A stretch of 64,000 nucleotides of DNA from assembly GCA_011523635.1 (NCBI GenBank), contig WTGI01000057.1:6804-70803 (forward strand), given 5' to 3'. This document shows, one piece after another, positions 23,728-32,100 of the stretch (position 1 is its first letter; every line of letters begins with the position of its first letter). The position numbers were made by a program, and so were the translations under genes. A model generated the notes under the pieces. The model had not been told where the DNA came from. It made no database searches and worked only from the letters and a program-made list of their open reading frames with translations. This DNA comes from Acidimicrobiia bacterium (GTDB lineage: Bacteria > Actinomycetota > Acidimicrobiia > Spongiisociales > Spongiisociaceae).

Positions 23728-23780
23728 ACCTCACCTGTCGTAGAAAGCCAAGGCCCGGAGCGCCCGCTCCGGGCGCTTTG
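23706..23780 (+). terminator. Attenuator: terminator hairpin with competing antiterminator
   Basis: GCCCGGAGC (23753-23761) and GCTCCGGGC (23766-23774) make a 9-base perfect stem followed by GCTTTG, a terminator-like hairpin. CCGGGCCT (23706-23713), inside the leader peptide frame just before and touching the Trp codon, is perfectly complementary to AGGCCCGG (23751-23758), which overlaps the terminator's 5' arm. A ribosome stalled on the Tyr/Phe codons would leave the first segment free to pair and block termination. A ribosome reaching the stop codon would cover it and allow termination. The U-tract is short, as is common in GC-rich actinobacteria. Confidence 0.7.
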
Positions 23781-23813
23781 ACGTTCGGAGCGAAATCCCA
23801 CCGGAGGAGCATC

Positions 23814-24875
23814 ATGGAACGCAGAGCACTACGCAACGGATCACCCGTGGACACCATCGTCGCGGTGGGAGAGACCCGGTTCGGGCACGACCCGTTCCCG
23901 ACCATCGCAGGCCCCCGGGCGGTCGAGTCGGAGGAACAGATCATGGGGGTCGCCGCTGTGGTGGCCGACGCCGGCGCGGCCGTGCTCCGGGGTGGGGTAT
24001 ACGAGTCGAGCGCCTCGCCGTACGAGTTTCCGGGACTGGGCCAGCCCGGCCTGGAGTTGTTGCGGGACGCAGGTGCCGAAGTGGGCCTGCCCACGGTTAC
24101 CAAGGCCCTGGAACCCAAGGACGTCGAGCTGGTCGCCTCCCATGTCGACATGATCCACGTCGATCCCCGCTCCATGCAGAACTTCGAGTTGCTGCGCGTG
24201 ATCGGCGGGACTGGGAAGCCGGTGCTACTCGAGCGCGGAGGCTCGGCCACCGTGGACGAGTGGCTGTGGGCGGCCGAGTACGTGCTCGCAGAGGGCAATG
24301 ACCAGGTGGTGCTGTGCGAGGGGGGCATCCGCACCTTCGAGAAGTCAACGCGGGCAACCCTGGACCTCAGCTCGATCCCGGTGCTGAAGGAGATCAGCCA
24401 CCTCCCGGTCATCGTGGCTCCTTCCGCAGCCGCCGGATCCCGGACCAGGATCCAGCCCTTGTCGCTGGCCGCCCAGGGCGTCGGCTCCGACGGGCTGATG
24501 GTGGAGGTCCACCCGGATCCCATGGCGGCCCGCACCGCGGTGTCCCATCAGATCACCTTCGAGATGTTCACCGCTCTCATGGACGCGCTGGGCGTCAATC
24601 GGGTCCGGATGAACATCGACATGATCGACCGCGATCTGGTCCGCCTCCTGGCGCGCCGGTATCTCATGGTCATGCGGGTGGGCCGGATCAAGGCCGAACG
24701 TGGGATGCCGGTCCACGTACCCGAGCGCGAGGAGGAGCTGCTGGCCGTCGTCAGGCAGGAAGCGGAGAGGCACGGTCTGGTTCCGGTCGAGGTCGAGAAG
24801 ATCTTCGAACTCATCCTGGAGCAGGCCCGTAATACGCAGCACCGGGAGCGGGCAGGATCCTGGTCCAGCGCCTGA
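23814..24875 (+). CDS. DAHP-synthase-like (probably inactive) domain fused to chorismate mutase
   Basis: A 353-residue protein. Residues 10-245 follow the type I DAHP synthase barrel (SPYEFPGLG, TFEKSTRATLDLSSIPVLKE, GLMVEVHPDP). Residues 265-340 form an AroQ-type chorismate mutase with R-MNIDMIDRDLVRLLARR, Lys in GRIKAERG and the REEE site retained. The synthase active site is altered throughout: the metal-ligand Cys in AGPCSVES is Arg (AGPRAVES), the Lys of AYKPR is Glu, LLKRG is LLERG, CERG is CEGG and the metal-ligand His of DPSH is Ala (APSA). The synthase reaction is therefore unlikely, while the mutase may be active. GGAGGAG precedes the ATG at 23814. The upstream attenuator links expression to aromatic amino acids. 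Confidence 0.8.
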   Translation: MERRALRNGSPVDTIVAVGETRFGHDPFPTIAGPRAVESEEQIMGVAAVVADAGAAVLRGGVYESSASPYEFPGLGQPGLELLRDAGAEVGLPTVTKALEPKDVELVASHVDMIHVDPRSMQNFELLRVIGGTGKPVLLERGGSATVDEWLWAAEYVLAEGNDQVVLCEGGIRTFEKSTRATLDLSSIPVLKEISHLPVIVAPSAAAGSRTRIQPLSLAAQGVGSDGLMVEVHPDPMAARTAVSHQITFEMFTALMDALGVNRVRMNIDMIDRDLVRLLARRYLMVMRVGRIKAERGMPVHVPEREEELLAVVRQEAERHGLVPVEVEKIFELILEQARNTQHRERAGSWSSA

Positions 24876-25143
24876 GCCTCGGCGTAACCGGCGCCCGGGC
24901 CCGTTGGAGCCAGCGGAGGGTCTCCTCCATCACTCCGTAGTCGACTCCTCAGGCGTGCGGTATGTACTCCACAGCGGCGGTCGCGTACCCCGTGCGGCTG
25001 TGATGCGACATCCTTGCCGGATACTCCCAGGCCATGGATCAGTCCTATACCTTGTTGAGAATTGTTAAGGAGGAATGTGATCGGAGTGGAGTGGGCCCGG
25101 CGCGGAGCGTAGGCTGATCCATCACGAGGGAGAAGGGCCGGCG

Positions 25144-26724
25144 ATGTTCGACTTGGTGATCCGGGGCGGCCGGTTGGTGGATGGCACCGGCGCGCCGAGC
25201 CGTTCGGGCGACCTCGGCATAGCAGGAGATCGGATCGCGGCGATGGGCGACCTGAGCCGGGCCGAAGCCAGAGGATCGCTCGACGCGACCGGGATGGTTG
25301 TGGCGCCCGGCTTCATCGACATTCACAGCCACTCGGACTTCACGCTGCTGATCGATCCCCGTGCCCATAGCCAGATCTTCCAAGGCGTCACCACCGAGGT
25401 GGTCGGCAACTGCGGCCACGGCTGCGCACCGCTGGGTCCGAACGTCGATGCCTTCACCGGGAACATCTACGGCTACCAGGACATCCTCCCGATCGACTGG
25501 ACAACGATGGAGGGCTATCTCGCCCGGTTGGAAGAGGCCGGACCGGCGGTCAACGTGGCCACGCTGGTCCCCAACGGGAATCTGCGACTCGCCGCGGTGG
25601 GCGACGTGAGACGGCCCGCCACCGCCGACGAATCCGCCCTGATGGCGCGACTCCTGGAGGAGGGTCTCGACGCGGGCGCCTTCGGGTTCTCCACCGGACT
25701 CGAGTATCCCGCCGAGAGGGAGGCGTCCGAGGAGGAACTCATCGAGCTGTGCCGGGTCACGGCTCGCCACGGTGGGCTGTACGCGACCCACGAGCGAAAC
25801 CGCGAGGTGTTGGCGATCGAGGCGGTCGAGGAAGGCCTGCGCGCCGCGGCCGCCACGGGGGTTCGGCTCCAGCTGTCGCACATAATCCCGCGCCGGGGCG
25901 GGCCGCCAGACTCGCTCGAGCGCTGCATCGAGGCGGTCGAGGCTGCCCATGGCAGCGGGCTCGACGTCGAATTCGATGCTCACACCCGGCTTCACGGCAT
26001 CACCAACCTGAGTGCGGTGCTCCCCTCCTGGGCGATGGACGACGGGCCGGCCCGGCTCCGGGATTACCTGAGAGATCCGGCCGTCAGGGATCGCCTGAAG
26101 CGATACGACAGCATCATCTCCTCCTTCGGGCTGGGAGGCTGGGACCGGGTTGCCCTGTTCCGCAGCGCCGGCTCCCCCTCCAAGGCCGGCTACAGCATCG
26201 CCGACCTTACGCCCTCCGGCGGTGATCCCTACGACACCATGTACGACCTGCTGCTGGCCGAGGGCGACGACTTCCATGGCGCGCTGCTGATCGTCCATTC
26301 GTACGACGACGACATGCTGGCCCACACCTTTCGCCACCCACTCTGCACCACCGAGTCGGACGCGACCGCCCTGTGTACGGATGGCCCCCTCCGCGACACC
26401 ACCTTCCTCGGCGCCTACACGTGGGTAGGAGTCTTCTACCGGACCATGGTCAGGGAGAGGCGGGAGCTGACACTGGAAGAGGCCGTGTACAAGCTGACCG
26501 CCCAGCCGGCCGACCGGATGGGGCTCGGCGACCGGGGTCGCCTGATCGAGGGTATGCAGGCTGATGCCGTTGTTTTCGATCCCGACGAATTCTCGGATCG
26601 GGGGACACTCGACGATCCGAACCAACCGGCGGTCGGTGTCCGGCACGTGTTGGTGAACGGAGGGCCCACGGTCGTTGACGGCGCTGAGACGGGTCGCCGG
26701 AGTGGCCGGGTCCTACGTCGCTGA
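25144..26724 (+). CDS. N-acyl-D-amino-acid deacylase family amidohydrolase
   Basis: A 526-residue amidohydrolase of the D-aminoacylase group, which removes the acyl group from N-acyl-D-amino acids. It shows the metal motif FIDIHSHSDF, the group-specific cysteine in VVGNCGHGCAP, His in YATHERN, His in QLSHIIPR and the catalytic Asp in TESDATALCTDG. The C-terminal GLGDRGRLIEGMQADAVVFDP is the family's composite beta-sandwich closure. A probable -10 TAGGCT lies about 30 bases upstream, and GAGAAGGG precedes the ATG at 25144. Dihydro-orotase-like or other cyclic amide substrates are alternatives. It stands alone, 260 bases before a TRAP binding protein. Confidence 0.87.
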   Translation: MFDLVIRGGRLVDGTGAPSRSGDLGIAGDRIAAMGDLSRAEARGSLDATGMVVAPGFIDIHSHSDFTLLIDPRAHSQIFQGVTTEVVGNCGHGCAPLGPNVDAFTGNIYGYQDILPIDWTTMEGYLARLEEAGPAVNVATLVPNGNLRLAAVGDVRRPATADESALMARLLEEGLDAGAFGFSTGLEYPAEREASEEELIELCRVTARHGGLYATHERNREVLAIEAVEEGLRAAAATGVRLQLSHIIPRRGGPPDSLERCIEAVEAAHGSGLDVEFDAHTRLHGITNLSAVLPSWAMDDGPARLRDYLRDPAVRDRLKRYDSIISSFGLGGWDRVALFRSAGSPSKAGYSIADLTPSGGDPYDTMYDLLLAEGDDFHGALLIVHSYDDDMLAHTFRHPLCTTESDATALCTDGPLRDTTFLGAYTWVGVFYRTMVRERRELTLEEAVYKLTAQPADRMGLGDRGRLIEGMQADAVVFDPDEFSDRGTLDDPNQPAVGVRHVLVNGGPTVVDGAETGRRSGRVLRR

Positions 26725-26741
26725 GGGTGGCCCGAAAGCTT

Positions 26742-26903
26742 GCAAAGTGCAGGCCTGTACACCATCCGGTGTGGGAGCTGTGGTCATCCATCACACTTAG
26801 AGCAGGGACTTCTCAGAACCCTCCGGGGTCATAGCCGACGAGTCACCGGTAAGATTGTGGGCACCTGGTGGGAAGGCGCATTACGCGCCGACCTGCACTT
26901 TGC
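26742..26903. repeat. 12-base perfect inverted repeat flanking 138 bases between amidohydrolase and dctP genes
   Basis: GCAAAGTGCAGG (26742-26753) and CCTGCACTTTGC (26892-26903) are exact reverse complements. They enclose most of the 260-base gap before the TRAP binding-protein gene. The repeat could fold the leader of that mRNA into one long-range stem or mark the ends of a small element. No coding frame inside it is convincing. Confidence 0.5.
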
Positions 26904-26984
26904 CGTCGATCGTCATGCCGGCATAACGGGTCCTCTACGACCCTCCCCGGATGGCGCTCGACCCAGTCGGGAAAGGAGGAGCCA

Positions 26985-28226
26985 TTGGCGAGAGATAAAA
27001 GGGGAGGACCCTCGCTGGAAGAGACGTTGGAGACCAAGGTCGACCGGCGTGACTTCCTGAAGAAGGCGGGCATGACCGTCGCGGCCGGCGGGTTGCTAAC
27101 CACTATCGGCGCCTGCGGGACCGGAGAGTCCGAGGCCACCACCACCCAGGGGACTTCGGGTTCGGCCACCACGGCGGCCACTGCGGACACCGCCCAGGAA
27201 GCGGTCGAGGTGGTCATGACCCAGGGCGGTCCCGAGATCGAGTGGGAGATGGGCACCAGCTGGCCGTTGTCGCTGGACACCATCTACGGCGGTGCTGTGG
27301 AATTCGCCCAGCGGGTCTCGGACATGACCGGCGGCCGGTTCAACATCACGCCCAGGGCGGCAGGCGAACTGGTACCGGGACTCGAGGTCCTGCAGAACGT
27401 CCAGCAGAACGCCATCCCGGCCGGCCATACCGCGTCGTACTACTACGTGGGTCTGAGCCCTGCCACGGCTTTCAACACGGCCCTGCCGTTCGGGTTCACC
27501 TACCGGCAGCAGAATGCGTGGATGTACGAGGGCGGCGGCTTGCAGCTGATGCAGGACTTCTACGCGGATCGCTTCGGCGTGATCAACTTCCCGGCCGGTA
27601 ATACCGGAGTCCAGATGGGCGGTTGGTTCAACAAGGAGATCAACTCCGCGGCGGACCTGCAGGGACTGCGCATGCGGATACCCGGCCTGGGAGGCAAGGT
27701 GATGGAGCGGCTCGGCGTCACCGTGCAGGTGTTGCCAGGCGGCGAGATCTTCCAGGCACTCCAGACCGGCGCAATCGACGCGACCGAGTGGGTCGGCCCG
27801 TACGACGACACGACCATGGGCTTCCATGACGTGTCCACGTATTACTACTACCCGGGATGGTGGGAGCCGGGCCCCGAGCTCGACGTCTTCATCCCGCTGG
27901 ACGAATGGAACCAGCTGCCCGAGGAGTACCAGGTGATAGTCGAGTCGGCCGCGTACGCCGCCAACGCCACCATGATGGCGCGCTACGACGCCAAGAACCC
28001 GGCTGCTCTCCAGACGGTTCTCCAGTCGGGTATCGAGCTGCGGCCCTTCCCGGACGACGTGATGCAGGCTTCGGAGGACGCCGCGTTCGAGCTCTTCGAC
28101 GAGACCGCGGCCGAGAATGATGACTTCAACACTATCTTCGGGCATTGGAGCGCCTTCCGCGACGGCATCACCCAGTGGCATGGTCTCGCCGAGACCGCCA
28201 TGGTCAGCTGGACCGGACGGAACTAG
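26985..28226 (+). CDS. TRAP transporter substrate-binding protein, DctP/TakP type
   Basis: A 413-residue periplasmic-type binding protein with a twin-arginine signal ([17 protein letters not shown]) ending in a lipobox-like IGAC. The mature part follows the TakP subgroup that binds 2-oxo acids: [20 protein letters not shown], the carboxylate-binding [10 protein letters not shown] arginine region and [15 protein letters not shown]. The TTG at 26985 is chosen because AAAGGAGG lies 5-6 bases upstream and no better codon precedes the signal. TRAP systems need DctQ and DctM membrane subunits, and neither is found next to it or elsewhere in the window. It may serve permeases encoded elsewhere. Confidence 0.85.
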   Translation: MARDKRGGPSLEETLETKVDRRDFLKKAGMTVAAGGLLTTIGACGTGESEATTTQGTSGSATTAATADTAQEAVEVVMTQGGPEIEWEMGTSWPLSLDTIYGGAVEFAQRVSDMTGGRFNITPRAAGELVPGLEVLQNVQQNAIPAGHTASYYYVGLSPATAFNTALPFGFTYRQQNAWMYEGGGLQLMQDFYADRFGVINFPAGNTGVQMGGWFNKEINSAADLQGLRMRIPGLGGKVMERLGVTVQVLPGGEIFQALQTGAIDATEWVGPYDDTTMGFHDVSTYYYYPGWWEPGPELDVFIPLDEWNQLPEEYQVIVESAAYAANATMMARYDAKNPAALQTVLQSGIELRPFPDDVMQASEDAAFELFDETAAENDDFNTIFGHWSAFRDGITQWHGLAETAMVSWTGRN

Positions 28227-28244
28227 CCGCAGACAACGCCGCTA

Positions 28245-28278
28245 GCCGGCCCGCGTTCCACACGGCGCGAGGGCCGGC
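28245..28278 (+). terminator. Possible hairpin after dctP
   Basis: GCCGGCCC (28245-28252) pairs with GGGCCGGC (28271-28278) over an 18-base loop, 19 bases after the dctP stop. No U-tract follows, so termination is uncertain; it may instead protect the mRNA 3' end. Confidence 0.35.
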
Positions 28279-28423
28279 ACGACGGCGTCGAACGGTGCGC
28301 CCGACAGGAACGCCTCTCTTGTCGAGGGAGGTGAACTACCGTCGGTTCGGGCACGGAGACGCGTAAGGCCCACGAGTTTTGGAGGTGGGATCAGATGGAC
28401 GACCTTCCGGGCGCCATCTCCGC

Positions 28424-29374
28424 ATGACGGCGCGCGGCTGGCGCAAAGGCGTCGGGTGGGGCTGGTCGTGGGGCGACGCCGACGAGGTCGGGGCGCTCAA
28501 CGGCATCTCGCCCCCTTCTGTGTTGGAGGCACTGGCCCTTGTCTCCGAGGGTCGGATATACGACCTAGGGCTTGCGGTCGACCGGTCATCGTTCCGCTCG
28601 CCGGTCCATCCATCGACCGAGATCGCGTCCTTCCGCACGCCGGCGCTGGCCAAACAGCAGCAGGACATCCCGATGCTCGACCCATCCACGAACACTAAGG
28701 AGATGGCGTTCATCTCGGGCCTCGTCATCTGCTCGGATCACATCGGGACCCACATAGACGGGCTCGGCCACCTCACAACCGGCGCCGACGACCAGTGGTA
28801 CAACGGCTACACCTGGTCGGAGGACGGTGGGGACTTCGGCCCCCGCAAGGCGAGCGCCGACACGACACCTCCGATAGTCGCCCGCGGCGTACTGCTCGAC
28901 ATCGCCTCTCTGCACGGAGTTGATGTGCTGCCACCGGGAACCGCCATCGGTCCGGAGGATCTGCAAGCCGCGGCCGCCAGCCAGCAGGTAGAACTCCGGG
29001 TCGGAGATGTCGTGCTGATCAGAACCGGATCGCTGGGATCGTGGGGTGAGGCCGGCTCCGATCACGAGAAGCTGAAAGGCCCGGACACCTCCGGGCTGAA
29101 CCTGGCGGCTGCCCGCTGGCTGATCGAGAACCACGGCTCCATCCTCGTGGGCAGTGACACCTCGATGCTGGAAGTGTTCCCGGCGGTGGACGGGGACAGC
29201 TGGCACCCTGTCCATGAATACCTGCTGGTGGAGCACGGAGTCCACATCGCCGAACTGCACTACCTCGAGCAGTTGGCTGCGGACCGGAAATACGAGTTCT
29301 GCTACGTGGCCCTACTACCGAAGCTGCGGGGCCTCACCGGCGGGTTCGCCATGCGGCCTATCGCCATGGTCTAG
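28424..29374 (+). CDS. Cyclase-family protein (kynurenine-formamidase-like metal hydrolase)
   Basis: A 316-residue cyclase/Cyclase_2-family enzyme. It shows the typical N-terminus WGDADEVGALNGISP, the metal-binding motif SDHIGTHIDGLGHL (HxGTHxDxxxH) and later SWHPVHEYLLVEHGVHI. Relatives hydrolyse N-formylkynurenine or act on polyketide and isatin-type rings. The specific substrate is unknown. The ATG at 28424 overlaps the stop of a 10-codon frame starting at ATG 28395, which has GGAGG upstream, so the cyclase may be translated by coupling to that short frame. A TTG at 28379 is an alternative start. Confidence 0.8.
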   Translation: MTARGWRKGVGWGWSWGDADEVGALNGISPPSVLEALALVSEGRIYDLGLAVDRSSFRSPVHPSTEIASFRTPALAKQQQDIPMLDPSTNTKEMAFISGLVICSDHIGTHIDGLGHLTTGADDQWYNGYTWSEDGGDFGPRKASADTTPPIVARGVLLDIASLHGVDVLPPGTAIGPEDLQAAAASQQVELRVGDVVLIRTGSLGSWGEAGSDHEKLKGPDTSGLNLAAARWLIENHGSILVGSDTSMLEVFPAVDGDSWHPVHEYLLVEHGVHIAELHYLEQLAADRKYEFCYVALLPKLRGLTGGFAMRPIAMV

Positions 29375-29382
29375 AGGACTAG

Positions 29383-30420
29383 TTAGTGGCCCTGCGTGGG
29401 ATGGAGTAACACCTTCAGGGTTGAGACGGGGTTGGCCAGGGCATCGAAGCCCTCGTCGAAGCGGGTAATCGGGAGAACCATGGAGATCAGGCTCTCGATT
29501 TCGAAGGCCCCCTGGGCCAGCAGGTCGATGGCGAGGGGGAACTCCTCGACATAGATGATGCTTCCGACGACGTCGACCTCCTTGCCGATCACCGTGGTGG
29601 CTGTCACCTGCACGGGGCGTGAGGGGAGACCCGTGAGAGCGACCCGCCCGCCGTAACGGACGATGTCGACGGCGAGTTCGAGGGTGCCCTGGGCTCCGGA
29701 GCACTCGAAGACGAACTCGGGCGGCTCGAGCTCGGTCCCGAACAGCTCGGTTGGTGGCTCCGTCCGAGGATCGAGCGCGAGATCGGCCCCGAGGTCCAGG
29801 GCTGCTTGGCGCCGGAAGGCCGAGAGTTCGATGGCGGTGATCGTCGCGGCGCCGGCGCGTCGCAGGGCCTGGACCACCAGTAGGCCGACGGGACCGGTGC
29901 CGATCACCGCCGCGGAACTTCCGAGCCGAAAGCGGGAGCGTCGCACCGCACGTATCGCGGTGGCCAGCGGTTCGACGAAGGCCCCCTGTTCCGAACTGAC
30001 CGAGTCGGGCAGGGGATACAGCACCTTCGGGTCGACCGTTACGAACTCCGCCATGCCGCCGTCGTGCCGGATCCCGATGCCGTTCTCGAAGACGGCCGAG
30101 CGGCACAGGTTGAACCTGGCGTCCCGGCAGGCCCCGCAGGCGCCGCAGAGGTTCCCGTTGGGGTTCACCACCACGCGCGTGCCGGGTTCCCATCCCTCCA
30201 CCTGCGCGCCGGTGGCCACCACCTCGCCCGAGAACTCGTGTCCCATGACGACCCCCGAGCGAAAGGGTGCGCTCATGGAAGGAGCGTGCAGGTCGGTTCC
30301 GCAAACCCCGCAGAAGTGGGGGCGCAGCAGCACGTCGCCGGCTCCCACCTCAGGGATCGGGACCTTCTCCAGCCGGATCTTGCGGTCGTCCCCGAAGACG
30401 ATGGCTCGCATCCGCGTCAT
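29383..30420 (-). CDS. Zinc-dependent medium-chain alcohol/polyol dehydrogenase
   Basis: A 345-residue MDR enzyme like sorbitol or threonine dehydrogenase. The catalytic zinc site is CGVCGTDLH with GHEFSGEV, the structural zinc cysteines lie in NLCGACGACRDARFNLC, and the Rossmann motif is VIGTGPVGLLVVQAL. It oxidises a secondary alcohol of a sugar or polyol with NAD(P)+. GGAGG precedes the ATG at 30420. It is the last gene of a minus-strand run of dehydrogenases and dehydratases and faces the cyclase gene end to end with 8 bases between. Confidence 0.88.
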   Translation of the reverse strand: MTRMRAIVFGDDRKIRLEKVPIPEVGAGDVLLRPHFCGVCGTDLHAPSMSAPFRSGVVMGHEFSGEVVATGAQVEGWEPGTRVVVNPNGNLCGACGACRDARFNLCRSAVFENGIGIRHDGGMAEFVTVDPKVLYPLPDSVSSEQGAFVEPLATAIRAVRRSRFRLGSSAAVIGTGPVGLLVVQALRRAGAATITAIELSAFRRQAALDLGADLALDPRTEPPTELFGTELEPPEFVFECSGAQGTLELAVDIVRYGGRVALTGLPSRPVQVTATTVIGKEVDVVGSIIYVEEFPLAIDLLAQGAFEIESLISMVLPITRFDEGFDALANPVSTLKVLLHPTQGH

Positions 30421-30465
30421 GATCTTCCTCCTCTCACCTGCTCAAGCCGTCCGTCTATGGGACCT

Positions 30466-31221
30466 TCATCTGCCCAGGTGGCGACCGCCGTCGATGGGCA
30501 GCGACACGCCTGTGATGAACGATGCCCTGTCCGACGCCAGGAACAGGGCAGCCCAGGCAACGTCGTCGGCCGTGGCGATACGACCCAGTGGGTGCTTGGC
30601 CACCAGCATCTCCGCGGTCGCCTCCGCGTTGTCGACGGACGCCAGGTACTGGTCGGTCATCGGTGTATCCACGGTCGCGGGACACAAGGCGTTCACCCGG
30701 ATGTTGTCAGGGGCCAGTTCCATCGCCATGACCCGGGTCATCGCCGTCATCCCGCCCTTGGAGGCGCCGTAGGCGGTGAGTCCCTGGTTGCCGCGGATGG
30801 CGTTGATCGACGCGATGTTGACGATCGCTCCACCGCCGTACGCCCGCATATTGGGGACGACCGCCCGGGCCATGTAGAAAGCGCTGGCCAGGTTGGTCTG
30901 CAACACGTTGTCCCATAGCTCGTCGGTGGTGTCCGGAAGCGGTGCTCGTATGGTGATTCCGGCGTTGTTGATCATGATATCGACGCGGTCGTGCAGGTCG
31001 ATGGCAACAGCGGCAAGAGCTTCGCAATCGGATCGTTGCCGAACGTCGGTCCGGCATGTCCGGACGCTCTCGGCGCGGCCGAACCGCATGGTGAGTTCAT
31101 CGTGGGCGATGTCGCCGGCCACCACGCTCGCACCGGACTGCACGAGCAACTCGGTAATCCGGGCGCCGATCCCCATGGCCGCACCCGTCACGATGGCTAC
31201 CTTGCCGGCGATTCCATCCAT
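30466..31221 (-). CDS. Short-chain dehydrogenase/reductase
   Basis: A 251-residue classical SDR. The cofactor motif is TGAAMGIG, NNAG is present, and the catalytic Ser (NIASINA) and YGASKGG tetrad are intact, with the C-terminal SLPIDGGRHLG. The start is the ATG at 31221, giving MDGIAGKVAIVTG; a TACCGT hexamer ends 6 bases upstream and no Shine-Dalgarno is visible, so it may be separately transcribed without a leader. It is separated from the next SDR by a 96-base spacer holding a large inverted repeat. A sugar or sugar-acid oxidoreductase role is inferred from the neighbours. Confidence 0.87.
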   Translation of the reverse strand: MDGIAGKVAIVTGAAMGIGARITELLVQSGASVVAGDIAHDELTMRFGRAESVRTCRTDVRQRSDCEALAAVAIDLHDRVDIMINNAGITIRAPLPDTTDELWDNVLQTNLASAFYMARAVVPNMRAYGGGAIVNIASINAIRGNQGLTAYGASKGGMTAMTRVMAMELAPDNIRVNALCPATVDTPMTDQYLASVDNAEATAEMLVAKHPLGRIATADDVAWAALFLASDRASFITGVSLPIDGGRHLGR

Positions 31222-31239
31222 GGGCCAACGGTACACACG

Positions 31240-31318
31240 GTGGTCTGTCTGCGAGCAGCCCGGCGTGCTCTGGCGGCCATCCCACACCGCCATTCCACAG
31301 ACCACGCAGACAGACCAC
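31240..31318. repeat. 14-base perfect inverted repeat between two SDR genes
   Basis: GTGGTCTGTCTGCG (31240-31253) and CGCAGACAGACCAC (31305-31318) are exact reverse complements around a 51-base loop. The loop contains its own stem TGGCGG/CCGCCA. The right arm overlaps the last base of the upstream SDR stop codon, and the left arm lies just before the next gene's putative -10. It may act as an mRNA processing or terminator structure, or as a dimeric operator. Confidence 0.6.
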
Positions 31319-32100
31319 TAGCTCGTGAGAAGGCCGCCGTCGACGTTGAGGGATTGTCCTGTCACGTAAGAGGCGTATGAGGACGCCAGGAATCGCACGA
31401 CGGTTGCCACCTCGTCGGGATCCGCGAGCCGACCCATCGGAATGGGTTCGGCCCGTCTCAAGACCCATGCCCGCGGGTCCATCCCTTCGGCGGGAGCGAA
31501 CTGCTCGCCCAACCGGGCGTTGAACGCGGTGTCGACCACGCCTGGGCAAACCGCGTTCACGCGGATGCCGTCCGGCGCGAGAATGCGGGCAGTCGAGCGG
31601 GTGATGTTGATGACGGCCGCCTTGCTGGCGGCGTAGGGAGGGGACATGGTGCGCCCGTCTCGCCCGGCGGTGGAGGCGATGTTCACGATCGACCGACCGG
31701 CAGGGCCTGGGTCCCCCGACGCTCGCATGACCTCGGCGGCGGCCTGGGTGCAGAACAGCAGTCCCTTGGCGTTGACATCCAGCGTCACGTCCCAGTCGGC
31801 CTCGGTCAGTTCGAACAGGCCGGCGGCCCTGATGAGACCGGCGTTGTTCACCAGCACGTCCAGCCCCCCGGACTCCCTGGCGATACGCTCCATCGTCCGC
31901 CGAACGGCCTGGCGGTCCGTCACGTCCAACCCGAGGGGAACTATCAGACCGCTGTCGCCCACATCCACCCCGTCGGGCGTCATGTCGCTCGCATAGACCC
32001 GTGCCCCTGCCTCGGCGAGGCGGTCGGCGATGGCCTGCCCGATGCCACCGGCGGCGCCCGTCACCAGGGCCACGCTTCCGGTCAGCCCCCAATCCGTCAT
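31318..32100 (-). CDS. Short-chain dehydrogenase/reductase
   Basis: A 260-residue SDR with TGAAGGIG, NNAG, NIAS and YAASKAA motifs and the C-terminal SLNVDGGLLTS. It resembles 3-oxoacyl-ACP-reductase-like and sugar dehydrogenases, a group in which substrate cannot be read from sequence. Its ATG overlaps the stop of the upstream enolase-superfamily gene as TGATG, so the two are translationally coupled. That pairing suggests it oxidises a sugar or deoxy-sugar acid made by the dehydratase. Confidence 0.88.
   Translation of the reverse strand: MTDWGLTGSVALVTGAAGGIGQAIADRLAEAGARVYASDMTPDGVDVGDSGLIVPLGLDVTDRQAVRRTMERIARESGGLDVLVNNAGLIRAAGLFELTEADWDVTLDVNAKGLLFCTQAAAEVMRASGDPGPAGRSIVNIASTAGRDGRTMSPPYAASKAAVINITRSTARILAPDGIRVNAVCPGVVDTAFNARLGEQFAPAEGMDPRAWVLRRAEPIPMGRLADPDEVATVVRFLASSYASYVTGQSLNVDGGLLTS

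Noticed and set aside
24876-25143. Small gene in the 268-base gap after the DAHPS-like gene
   Set aside because: No frame with a start, ribosome-binding site and protein-like composition was found. Only a probable -10 (TAGGCT) for the next gene is visible.
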